A stretch of 64,000 bases of DNA from Chalara sp. BL73 (Eukaryota > Ascomycota > Leotiomycetes > Helotiales), in contig CAKJVC010000055.1 in the NCBI GenBank assembly GCA_918026815.1, positions 62,001 through 126,000 on the forward strand, read 5' to 3'. Below, piece after piece: positions 11,144 through 21,333 of the stretch. A model generated the notes under the pieces. It saw only the letters and a program-made list of their open reading frames with translations. It had not been told where the DNA came from and did no database searches. Numbering within the stretch: the stretch's first letter is position 1; every line of letters begins with the position of its first letter. The translations under genes were made by a program, and so were the position numbers.

Positions 11144-13056
11144 TTTTTTTTTTTTTTTTTTTTTTTTTTTGAATTCCTTAGTCATTTAGCTGCCTGAGGC
11201 GCCATGTAGACGTAACTATGTATGGACTACTGTACAAATTTACTCACGTGCTTCCAGTTAGGTAGGCACCGCTCCAGACCTAAAGGGAAAGCTCTCAAAA
11301 TTAAAATCAAAATACAAAAAAGATATCAGATAACGCCGTTAACTCTCTTTTGTGAGCTCTTTCGCGTAGTCTATTCCGTGTTAGTGTGTAGTGGCTGTGT
11401 GTCAGCTTCCGTAAAGGCTCAATTTGCTTTGTAATACAATACAATAACTACTTTTTACTTTTTTTTTATTCTAATTTTGAATTGATTTCCGTGACTTTCC
11501 GGAACTAGCTTAGTAAGTCCGTTCGAAAAATGAATCTGACCGTAAGTAGTGTAAAGTTCTTTTAAGTAAAGTATAGTTTGTAATTAGGTATAACAGCTTT
11601 GCCGAACATTTGCTTTTTGGCTTTCCGAAAAAACTCGCACTTTTCCAAAATGTGTAACACCGTTTAGTACGCGTTGTTGCAGTTGCACTATGCTGTTTCG
11701 GCTTTGTTGATTGTGTATAAGTAACCGTTTAGCTCAATTTTCTCGGTCCGCAACTGGATTAAAGCCGAGCTTTGGGCCCTGGTAAGTTTTGCGTACAGGT
11801 CGTTGACTTTGAAATCCAGGTCGTTGCCGAACTTTTTTTTGTACAGAAACCCCGTCTTGCTTTTGCTTCAGCGAACCGCTTCTCAAATTTTTACTTTAGA
11901 ATTGATTGTCTTTTTGCAAAAAGAAATCAGCTAAAAGATCTATTTGAGTGTACAGCCTAAAGTTCGTGTAAAGTCCTTTTTCGGCTTCTATCCGGTAGCT
12001 CGCTTTGCGAGCAAGTTCACTTTTTCATTTTTTTTTATTCCCGTGTGTGCGAAAACTTATCGAAAAGTGATTTTGATCTTTTTTTTGTGCAAAAAGTTTA
12101 TGTTGCGCCGGATTATCTTTAAGACTATTTAGCCCGACTAGTTGCTCGGCTTTCTAGTCGAGTGTATCGCGGCCTGGTTGTCTATATAAACCGTCAATTA
12201 GCGTACCTCGTAGCTCGCTTTTAAGGCTATAACAGTAGCCAGCTAAATGCCGATTAGCTCGGCACTGTAAACAGTAAACGTTTTTGTTGGTTTTACGTTC
12301 ACTATCGATTTCTACTTTCGCGCTAGTTTTTACGCTGCGGCATCTACTCGTTTTTTGATATCGCTGCCGTTTGTATAAACGTGCATATAGCTCTTAAAGC
12401 TTTAAGCGATGATTTTATTATGTTCTTTTATAGCCGTTTTCGCGTTTAGAGCGATCTTCGTGTCTAGGAGCTTTCACTACGGCGAAATAATCATTGGGAC
12501 TTTGCGCTCCAGCTTTTTGTATTTTTCTTTTTTAATTATGTGCTCGCATGCAGTTTGGAACTCGTGCAGCGAAGCCGTTTTTGTTTTCTAGTACTTCTTT
12601 TCGCCGTACTTCTTTAATGTGTTTAAAAGGTAGTTCAGGGGTAACGCTGTGATCCGGTTGGCTGTAATTATAGTAGTGCGGATAAGCTGAGTGCGTATAG
12701 ACGGTGTGTTCGTCTTTGTTTTTATTACCGCTGCCGCGGTTGTTCGAAAAGCCCCGGTAGCCACGCACAGCGCTTTCTTTTGCAACATAGTTAGCGTGTC
12801 CAGCATTTTTTGTCTGTGTGTTTTTCTGCTATGTTGTTCTCGATTAATCCACTAAGTGGAGCAGCCGAAAAGCATTTGAGGTCTGATAATCGCCTTGATA
12901 AGTTTAAGCATTCCCTCTCTTGTTACACCCCACGTAGACCCCGCAATTGACTGAAGAGCTTGTATCGACTTGCCCACTTTGTCTTTAATGTGTTCTAGGT
13001 GCCGCATGCCATTCAGTTCGTGGTCCAAGTAGACCCCAAGATATCTGGCGTTTGTA
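11144..13056 (-). mobile_element. 5'-truncated LINE retrotransposon with RNase H, mutated
   Basis: The element reads on the minus strand. It begins abruptly inside the reverse-transcriptase C-terminal region (ARYLGVYLDHELNGMRHLEH, 12994-13050) and continues with REGMLKLIKAIIRPQMLFGC and LQKKALCVATGAFRTT, the connection segment typical of Tad/LINE-type elements. A separate frame near 12250-12390 shows an RNase H start (VYTNGSDIKKRVDAAA, then TVYSAELIGI). The element ends with poly(A), seen as the T-run at 11144-11170. The RNase H region has premature stops; one, at 12243-12245, is TAG where CAG (Gln) is expected. About 1 kb of A-rich sequence lies between RNase H and the tail. Exact 15-bp duplications flank it, so this is a single target-primed insertion, 5'-truncated as is common for LINEs. 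It is inactive. Confidence 0.85.
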
Positions 13057-13071
13057 GATGTCAGGGCAATC
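13057..13071. repeat. Target-site duplication, right copy (LINE)
   Basis: Exact 15-bp copy of 11129-11143, at the truncated 5' end of the element. Confidence 0.85.
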
Positions 13072-13529
13072 AGTGGGCTCGGTAAAGGCCGTGAGACTTG
13101 GCATGTATGGGCACGTAGGGAGTCGCCAGGGGTACGAAGGGTATAAGTAGGAGACTCGGAACATAGTAGAGAGGGTAGAGATTAGTCTTCGTATCAATAT
13201 GAGTTGATTTGTGCACACTACTCCAGCACCTTACACCTTTTTTTTTACCAAAAAATTTTTTAGAAAAAAGAAACTTATTTTTCGATTTTATAAAATTTAT
13301 ATTATTATATATTCCCCAGCCCAGAGCGCTGTGTAGGCGAGTTATCTTGCGTCGGCGAAATCATCTAGTTACCACGGCGCATTACCAACATCACCGAATC
13401 TATAGAATTTATTCAATCCCTGGCGTGAAGTGTATGATAATGTTAAGGGGTATTGCCCACTCCGTCTGGTATGATGTCTTCATGTTTAAATACCTGTCTC
13501 CTCCGTTCCTCGCATTCTCCCAATCTTAA
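13072..13529. other. Intergenic region upstream of the MFS gene
   Basis: A strongly AT-rich block lies at about 13237-13312. No supported gene was found. This is presumably the promoter side of the transporter gene. Confidence 0.4.
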
Positions 13530-15393
13530 ATGTTCAGCACATATCTTGGCCGAACCCTTCTCCGTTTCGATATTATGCATCCAACTCCAAGTTTCTGTTC
13601 CGTGCCTGTGGCGCTCCCTAGTAAGGTGTATTCAACAAATCACAGTAAAGTTGAACAACCTATCGTATCCCCTTCGCCTGGCAATGTCGCAAGAGACAGC
13701 GAACTCGACGACTCCGACGGCTCAAAGAACACCTTACCAATATGGCGCAAAGCAACGATTGTATTTGTCGCCAGTTGGATGGTCATGACCGCCATGATGT
13801 CCAGCACAGCTCTCTTCGCTGCAGTTCCCGAGATATCGTCATCCTTTTCCGTCTCTGCTGGTGCAGTCACGACAACAAATTCTCTGGTGTTCCTCAGCAT
13901 GGCTCTGTCGACGTTCATATGGGGGCCAATCACAGCTGTGAGCACCTCAAGCAAAGTTTTTGAAATCTCCTGACGAGTACAGATCATTGGCAGGCATATA
14001 GCATTCAACTCCGCCATAGCCATCCTGTTTCTATGTTCTATTGGTGCAGCTCTAGCCCCCAACCTTACAACACTGGTCACGGTGAGAGTGCTGGCTGGAT
14101 TCGAAACCTGCCTGTTTAATGTTGCGGGACAGACAATGATCGCGGATATATTCGATCCAGTGCGTTTCTTTACCTGCTCAGCTTGATTTCTATGGCTAAT
14201 GAACGACTTCTTAGGTCAGCCGAGGAATGGCAGTAGGGTTCTTCATGGCTGGCACAACAATATCTCCTGCCTTGGGTGAGTCTGTCCTTTTTCCAGGTAA
14301 ATCACCTCTCGCTAACAGGATTCTAGGTCCATTACTCGGCGGTATAATGGTCACCTTTTCCACCTGGCGCTCCATATTTTGGCTTCAAACTATCATGGCA
14401 GCGTTCGGCCTGATTCTGTCTAGTCTCTTCATACCATCAGCTCTAAGCCCACCACTCAAATCACGAGATTCGACACTGAGTCTTGCCTCCCTCAAGCTCT
14501 TCAATCCCCTCCCTACTCTAAGTCTAATCATGTATCCCAACATCCTTCTTACTGTAAGTCACAACCCCACATCTACCCTCTTCTCTTTAGGAAATCATGT
14601 CTACTTACTTATCTTATATAGGACTTAACCTGCGGTTTCCTAGGCTGGGTTCAATATTCCCTTCTCGCGTCTCCGCGGAACCTTCCCATTTTTACCGGTG
14701 TCGCAGCTCCATCATCCCTCACTCCTTCACTTTTCTACCTTGCCCCCGGTGCCGGATTTCTCGTAGGCACACTAGTTGGGGGTAAATTCTCAGACAATAC
14801 CGTCCGTCGATACATTGCATCGCGCGGATTCCGTCTTCCTCAGGACCGCCTCAACGCTAGCCTTGCTGGGTTCTTCATCGCCACGGTAGCGTTCCTCATC
14901 TATGGCTGGGCGTTACAGAAATCCGTTGGAGGTATTCCGCTCGCAGCTGTATCTATCTTTGTGACTGGATTTGGACTTATGGTTTCCTTCAATTGTCTCA
15001 ACACCTACTCTGCCGGTAAGATGTCCTGTCGTAGTTCTGCATGTTATTTGTGCTGGTTCTTGTTCGACACAGTGATATGAAAAGTTACATCGCTCATACA
15101 AAAGCAGAAGTTCTTCCTCTGCTGCGGTCTCAAGTCATGGGCGGTAAATACCTAGTACAGTATGCCTTTGCTGCTGCAGGAAGTGCATCTATCGTCCCAC
15201 TCATAGAATCAGTTGGAATTGGGTCTGCATGTACGATTAGTAAGTTTCATTTTGATTGAAAAGTCTAAGACTTGCGTTGCTAACTAATTCCCCAGGCGTT
15301 GCACTTGTTCTTGTGGGCAGTGGTTGCACAATCATCGTTGCTCGGCGGGGTCAAGAAATGCAGGAATGGTGGATGGAGAAGAACAGTCAATAG
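13530..15393 (+). CDS. Major facilitator superfamily transporter, DHA1-like (498 aa)
   Basis: Seven exons total 499 codons: 13530-13937, 13983-14159, 14215-14275, 14327-14553, 14622-15015, 15108-15239 and 15296-15393. After a hydrophilic N-terminus (about 70 residues) come hydrophobic helices. Fungal drug:H+ antiporter hallmarks are present: PEISSSF, then STFIWGPIT, IIGRHIAF and RVLAGFETC in the first half, and SRGMAVGFFMAG and GPLLGG in the middle. The second half contains GAGFLVGTLVGG, NTYSAEVLPLL and a final QEMQEWW tail. The family exports drugs, toxins or metabolites across the plasma membrane; the substrate is unknown. The gene ends 227 bp from the end of a convergently transcribed Zn2Cys6 regulator, a pairing often seen for inducible transporters. 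An in-frame ATG at 13575 is an alternative start. Confidence 0.8.
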
Positions 15394-15620
15394 TTAGACT
15401 GTAAACACGTTAGAAAGACATATTTGGTAGAAAATAAGGAAGATAGAGAATAAGTAAATAATCAAGGATGGTATAGAAACCAGACGGGCTAGTCCTGGGT
15501 AAATAGGCTTTAAAAAAACCCCCCTATTGCATCTCTCAATAAGCGGTTTGAGCTTTCCTGACTCTTGTCTCCCTTCCAAGTGCTACTAAATACTATTCTT
15601 CGTCCACATCAAACATTTTT

Positions 15621-17712
15621 CTATTGGATAGTAGAGTTCCCAGTACTCATTAATCCTAGTCCAAGGAATGACTCATCCTCAAACCCTACCAAGGGATTGA
15701 GAAAGTCAAAGTCGTCCACAGTTACATCTCCACCCGATAGGAAATCTTGTATCGGCGTACCATCTAAAGCCATCCTCCCCGTACTCATCTGCGTACCTCC
15801 CAGAAAGTGGTCTCTCTGACTTCGATCTTGCGTCTCGGCTCCTCCTTTCGACATATTTTGCAAATACAGGTCAATAGCCTGCTGCATGCTTTCTAAATTG
15901 GCAACAAATTGCGCCGCAGAGAGATTCCCGTTGTCTGCCAGGGTTTGCAAGATCTGGCTCGCGGTCTCAAACGCTTGTTTATCGGTACCTGCGGGATCGA
16001 GTATGGAGGATATGGCGAGTACAATGGCCGAGGAGAAGATGTAGTGCGAGTCAAAATACCCGAAGCTCGATAGGGTACCGTTGATCCAGGCTTGGGCTTG
16101 AAGATCACTGGAATGCCGCGCGGTATGGATGCAGGTATCTGCTAGAGTGGCGATGACGGGAGTAATTGCTGTAGTTTGTGGGCCGTCTAGACTTGGAGAG
16201 GTATGGAGCGACTGTTTTAAAACGTAGAGTAGGACGGGGCGAGTTACCAAGATGACACACTGGAATATTAGATTACTCGGGAAACAATAATGAAGAACGG
16301 AGGGGACAAATTACCTGGTTGAAAGACAAGTGTAGAGAGGTTATGTTCCTGGGTGCGGATGTAGCGATGTCTGTGTGTGGTAACCGAACCGTATCTGGTA
16401 GATTGGTCATCCAGTCCTTCAGGCTTTGCAGAATCGTCCTGACGCTGTGCACGAACGGTTCTGTCTGGTTTCTACTATAGACTTTTGATATCACATCACC
16501 TGTAATCCTCGAAAGCTCGACGCTGGCAATTGCATAGTCAGGGTCAGCAAAGTTATCTTGTTGCTTATCATCAAGCCCCGTCATTGATGGGAGTTCAACA
16601 GTAATGCTGCTATCTTGAATCGATGCTGGATGACCAAGTTTGGAGCCCCATATCCGATCACAGTTATAGATCGTCCACCAGATCCGAATACGGTGTTGAC
16701 GAATGGTAGGGTCAATGGTAATATATTGAGGTAGGTTATGGTGCAACCCGAGTGTCATGCTTAACCGCAGAGCTGAGCCGACAAAGTGGTACGCGGAGTG
16801 GCGTCTATTCAAAATATGGGAGTAGAATGACTAACTATTAATTAAGAAATTATGACGCTTGTGAGACATGACCTACAAGAAGTAGAAGAATCTCCACATA
16901 TTCCAAAGTAGCTCTCTCTGGAAGAAACTGCACCACTTTGCTTGCCACAATAAAATATGGAAGCCCTGGGACTTCATAGCTGTCTGCTGACTTTGATTTA
17001 TTTGAATATGCTTCCCCAAGGGCAAACAATGCAAAGAATTTACCAGTGTCAGCGTTTATGATAGATGGTGGGTCTTGATATATATGATCCAATCTGTCGA
17101 ATGTTGCGCTGGCTAATATGACATGATACGACCGACCAACATATGAGAGAGCTACCTTGACAAGCAGCCGGGCCTTTACCTCATTAGGCCATGGAGTAGG
17201 GTTGACTGAGTCAGCGACCAGATGCGTATCTGGTACATAATGTGTTCTTGGGACATGTACACTACGACTACAAGACGTATCAAGGGCCTGACGAAAACGA
17301 GTCGCAAACGCGGTACATGCCGCTTCTCCGATATAGATTGGGATATCAGTTGCTGAATAAGGGACAAACCAAGCGCGATTCTCAATGAGAGGATTGATAA
17401 CACTTGTTTCAGTAGGAGATTCTTGTATGTCTTCAGACACTGATTGGATCGTAGGCGACGAGATTTGGGCCGCGTTTTGCTTTGCATTCTCACATTCTGC
17501 CAGAAGGCGACGTAGATAGCTACAGCAGTTAATCACGTTGCAGCACAATAAATTAAGAGATCAAACCTTTCGCTAACTTTGACAGTCCGGTCCTTGATGA
17601 AATAAGAGCATGAATCTGCCACAGCAGCTGTGACACAACCGTGGCAAGGCCGCTCGCCGGAGCATTTAATCTTCTTTGTATGGCATCGGCGACAGCTAGA
17701 GCCTGTCAGCAT
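15621..17712 (-). CDS. Zn(II)2Cys6 fungal transcription factor (647 aa)
   Basis: Four exons total 648 codons: 17567-17712, 16877-17519, 16315-16830 and 15621-16259. The start is the ATG six residues before the zinc cluster. The cluster is complete: Cys 7, 10, 17, 23, 26 and 35 in CRRCHTKKIKC...CHGC...C. A 'Fungal_trans' middle homology region follows, with LNRRHSAYHFVGSALRLS and LGLHHNLP and then RIRIWWTIYNCDRIWGSKLGHP, the usual central motif. The C-terminus is Gly/Asp-rich (GGDVTVDDFDFLNPLVG) and may be the activation region. Such proteins bind CGG-type sites in the nucleus as regulators of metabolism or drug response. The MFS transporter that converges on it is a possible target, by proximity only. 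Confidence 0.85.
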
Positions 17713-18524
17713 TTGTATTTTTTTTTACGCTTCCACCTCTGCGCGGTAGGTCTCGTACGCTGTAGGTTTCCTTCGCGGCGTGCCCTTCGTCACGCCGGAG
17801 ATGGGGCTGTGGCCATCAACACGGGTTGCTCCGCGGCCTTGTCGCTCGGCCATGGATGGATTTGAGATAAAGCGAGGCTTGAGAAGAAGATTTCTGTACG
17901 GTCTCTATAAGATTCCAGGGCGGAGCATAGAACCAGCATACAGCACTGTGTCCGGAGAGGTCAAAAGCATGCCGAAGCCAATCTATGTAGCTAGACCCAC
18001 AGAAGCCAGCACAAGAAAAACTTACTTCCCAGTCCGGCGTATTTATGTTTTTTGCCGCAACCTCACCTACAGCCACGATTTCGCTTACGGCAAATTCTTC
18101 TTTTCGCCGGGAATTATCCCACCTCCACATTCAGGGCGGTATGCAATTTGAGATGCTCATGAGCCTTTGGTCCTCAAGACCCTGTCAATAATTAATGAGT
18201 TAAAAAAACGAGAATTTGGTAAATCACAAGTACTATCCAAATAGGTTTAACATTATCAAACAGCGGCAATGACTCATTTCCACGTGACCGTCCCCTTCAC
18301 CCTTGGTGTTCCCGTTTTTGTCACATCCGCAAAAAGTAGCGTCAACATCGCCAAATCAGCGGCTTTCCCTTTAAAATATTGATTTAAATAAGTGAACAGC
18401 TAATCCTTATCAAAGAAGTTAAATGTGTCTTATTTGAAGCGTTCTAATATACCATGGATTGAATGACCCTGCTGTCTTAAACTGCGTTGTCTAACTAGTC
18501 TAAAGGCTCCGCCGTGCAACAATT
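17713..18524. other. Intergenic region
   Basis: A longish open frame at 17780-18151 (plus) shows no recognisable domain and overlaps the expected 5' flank of the transcription factor, so I do not call a gene. The stretch from about 18180 on is AT-rich and non-coding. Confidence 0.4.
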
Positions 18525-19367
18525 CTAAAGGCCGTGCCGTTTAAAGAAGGCTGCAATCTGTTCCCACATTGCAGCCGCATTAGAGTACATGGGAAAATGT
18601 CCACTATATGGTATCTCAGCCAAATCGACTCCTTTCGAAGCCAACTCTGACAGGTACGACAATGAAGAGTATTCCTCTCCAAACATATACACCCGAGGAC
18701 ACGGCAAGGAAAGGAACTTCAACAGCAAATCTCCGTGATCAGACAGCTGTACCATCGACTCGAAAATTCCATAAATGGCGCCGGATCGCACTTTATGCCG
18801 AAGGCTAACAGCATAGATGGCGCTTGAGTAGGAGCGCGAGTCTCGGGTACGCACGATGAAATCTTCGAAGAAACTCTCGGGGTCTTCCGAAGGGTATGTG
18901 ACAATTTGTCGGCTCAGAAAGCAGTCTTCCGGGGCAAGGTTCCCTTTAATATTGACGAAACTCAGAACTCTTGCTGGATCTTGGTGGGCCAGTTGCAGCG
19001 CCGTCAACCCCCCCATCGAATGCCCTACAAGGTGATATTGTCGAATATTCAAATAATCCAGGAGAGCTTTCGCGGTATCAACTAGAAACTGGATGCTTAT
19101 TTTGGACAGGTCTTCGCAGATGGTTTGCCCACATCCTGGTGCATCAAAAGCTAGGAACGAGCGGCCAGCAAAAGCGGGATGATGGGAAATGTCAAGGTAG
19201 TCTTCCTTGGTTGAACCAAAGCCGTGAAGGAAGACTATTGGAGCGCCATCTCCGGTACGGTAGACTGTTTCGATGGTAAGGTTGATGTTGTTAACCAGTA
19301 AATCATGCTGCTTATATTTGACATCGCTAGTGGACAGTAACATGGGGCTGGTGTCCTTGGTTGCCAT
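18525..19367 (-). CDS. Alpha/beta-hydrolase fold enzyme (280 aa)
   Basis: A single exon encodes a full-length hydrolase. The oxyanion-hole motif FLHGFG is at residues 47-52 and the nucleophile elbow GHSMGG at 115-120 (Ser117). The catalytic histidine is probably His257 in YSGHFPMYSN, with an acid in FGEEYS (Glu231 or Glu232). There is no signal peptide, so it is probably cytosolic. The family covers esterases, epoxide hydrolases and lactonases; the sequence does not tell the substrate. Length and motif spacing are normal, and the frame has no sign of decay. Confidence 0.85.
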   Translation of the reverse strand: MATKDTSPMLLSTSDVKYKQHDLLVNNINLTIETVYRTGDGAPIVFLHGFGSTKEDYLDISHHPAFAGRSFLAFDAPGCGQTICEDLSKISIQFLVDTAKALLDYLNIRQYHLVGHSMGGLTALQLAHQDPARVLSFVNIKGNLAPEDCFLSRQIVTYPSEDPESFFEDFIVRTRDSRSYSSAIYAVSLRHKVRSGAIYGIFESMVQLSDHGDLLLKFLSLPCPRVYMFGEEYSSLSYLSELASKGVDLAEIPYSGHFPMYSNAAAMWEQIAAFFKRHGL

Positions 19368-20256
19368 AAATACAAATTGGGACAGTACGGGAGAGTGCAG
19401 GCCAAATCACCAGGTTGAAAAGTAAGTACCAGAAATTAATAGAACAAGGAAATTCCGTAGCACTATGAGTAACATCAGCTTTTTGTCGGCTCTTGTATGT
19501 TGCCGAACCCACTTTGGAATCCATCTCGGCAAACATGGGAAATTTCCCGAACCTTGGAATGAGTCACACAAGGTTGCTAAACATAGATAAGGTACTGTTA
19601 ATAGCTCTGTGTGCATTTCAATTTGACTTACAGTGGACTAAAAGATCCCAAATTCCAGTAACAAGGGAATTAGGACAAAGATACTATTTTAGTCATTTGC
19701 CTTTACTTCCGTCACCAAGACTAGCGCAAAGGATATTCTTTTTCGCAAAACCAAAAGACTATTCCTAGGAGATCTTTTCACGTAAATACAAGACCGTGAG
19801 GGGATCGGGGGGAGCTTGTCTCACATTATGTCGAGCCAGACCACCATAAAACAAACCAATTACCTCATACGCACAGTATGTGGGCTCTTGCTACCACTCT
19901 CTACCTTCGCCTTCTATGTCACGATGGAATTTAAGTGGATAGCATTTGAAGGTTTGTATACGTTTATTTCCATGAAAAGATGGTATTGAAAAACTGATAG
20001 GCTTCCACACAAAAGATGTCCCATCAAATGCAATTTCCTCACAGTGGATGCGACCCCGGGAGAAAGACTTGACTTTGCTGATTCTTTCACACCGGTAGTT
20101 TTGCAATACACTAACTCACCTCTGGGAAAATACGCCCATGCTCACTTGAAGGAAATAAACCCGCTAGATCTGAGATTCCCCAAAAGTGGCCAGAAGTCGA
20201 AAATCTCGCTCATGAGTCCAGTGAGAAGTGTCAAATTATCGGTACGTAGTTTGTCC
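19368..20256. other. Intergenic region
   Basis: Only short overlapping frames without recognisable domains were seen. No RNA gene or repeat was identified. Confidence 0.4.
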
Positions 20257-20751
20257 TTACGTTTTTCTTCTGAAGCGCCATGATTCTGTTGTAGCCGAAA
20301 AAGAGCGCTTGAATGGTTCTACAAATCCGGCCGTCTCAGTAAGCTCAAGTTGCCCCCTCCGTCCTTTACAACATCCTTCAGTACGTTGATAACTCGGACG
20401 CTTTGAATATCGATATAAGAAAACTTTAGAGGAGTATGCTTGTCCGCCCCTGAATGGGCTGGTTGCTCCGTCATCTTGGATATTGTAGACTGTGCTTCTG
20501 GAGGCATTGTGTACTCTTTCATTCTCTTTACTAAGTTGTTTTAGTAGAGTAGTAACAAAGATGCCTGTGCCAATTTTGTAGAAGGTCTTGATCATCGTTT
20601 TTGTTCCGTGATCTGGGTCTTGGTCGGATGTAGACATATTGCCGCATTTCTCCGTATCGCAGTCAGATTCTGAATCCGTGCTATCATAAGCGCGAGCAAT
20701 ATTGCGCCGCCTTGGCGTGACTCTGAAAGCCCAATCCGTTTTCTGCCTCAA
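20257..20751 (-). CDS. Hypothetical ORF (164 aa), doubtful
   Basis: A minus-strand frame has a basic N-terminus, then a Ser/Asp-rich stretch (STDSESDCDTEK) and a short hydrophobic segment (IGTGIFVTTLL). A second frame on the same strand (20319-20522) also reads well, so the true gene may be spliced across both, or this may be a relic. I do not recognise a family. Confidence 0.25.
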   Translation of the reverse strand: MRQKTDWAFRVTPRRRNIARAYDSTDSESDCDTEKCGNMSTSDQDPDHGTKTMIKTFYKIGTGIFVTTLLKQLSKENERVHNASRSTVYNIQDDGATSPFRGGQAYSSKVFLYRYSKRPSYQRTEGCCKGRRGQLELTETAGFVEPFKRSFSATTESWRFRRKT

Positions 20752-21333
20752 TTACAGTCCACGCCGCCGATACTATCATAGGGAAATATACGCCCATTGT
20801 CTTACAATAATCTGGGCCACTTAGACTCTCGCAATGTGCTTGGATTCCGTCTTAGCAAGTCGATCATCGCTGTTTCAGTGCCTTCTGAAATAGTTCATTT
20901 GAGAGAGCTCAGAGTTAGAAACAAGCAAATGAGCGCCACGAACTCTTATTTCCTTAACTTAGACTGATGTTCTCGAGATTCGTATCACCTTAAACCATGT
21001 CTCTATGACTCAGTTACTGACTTGTCTTGACCCAAAGTTAATAACACTATCGAGACACAATCCCACTTCCCGTTCTCCATTCGACACACAACAGCCCCAA
21101 ACAGCATCGAAAAAGGTCAGCACAAAGATCTGCAATGATCTGCAATGATGCATATTTGACAGTGACAACAAAAATAGACCGAACAAAAAAGATAAATGGC
21201 AAGGCTTTCTATTATGCAAAAGAAGGGGGGAGGCGAGGACACACTGTCCAATCGACTATGTCGAGGAATAGAAAGTATGCCAAGAGTGTCCTGATCGGCT
21301 TATTTGATAAGATCAATGAATATTACCAAATTA
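20752..21333. other. Intergenic region downstream of the HET gene
   Basis: Nothing recognisable; only short random frames. Confidence 0.4.

Noticed and set aside
11144..11170. A T-run as a transcription terminator or as simple microsatellite.
   Set aside because: It is the poly(A) end of a LINE on the other strand, bounded by the target-site duplication.
17780..18151. A 123-residue plus-strand gene.
   Set aside because: No domain or exon partners, and it lies in the 5' flank of the minus-strand transcription factor; compositional bias of GC-rich sequence explains it.
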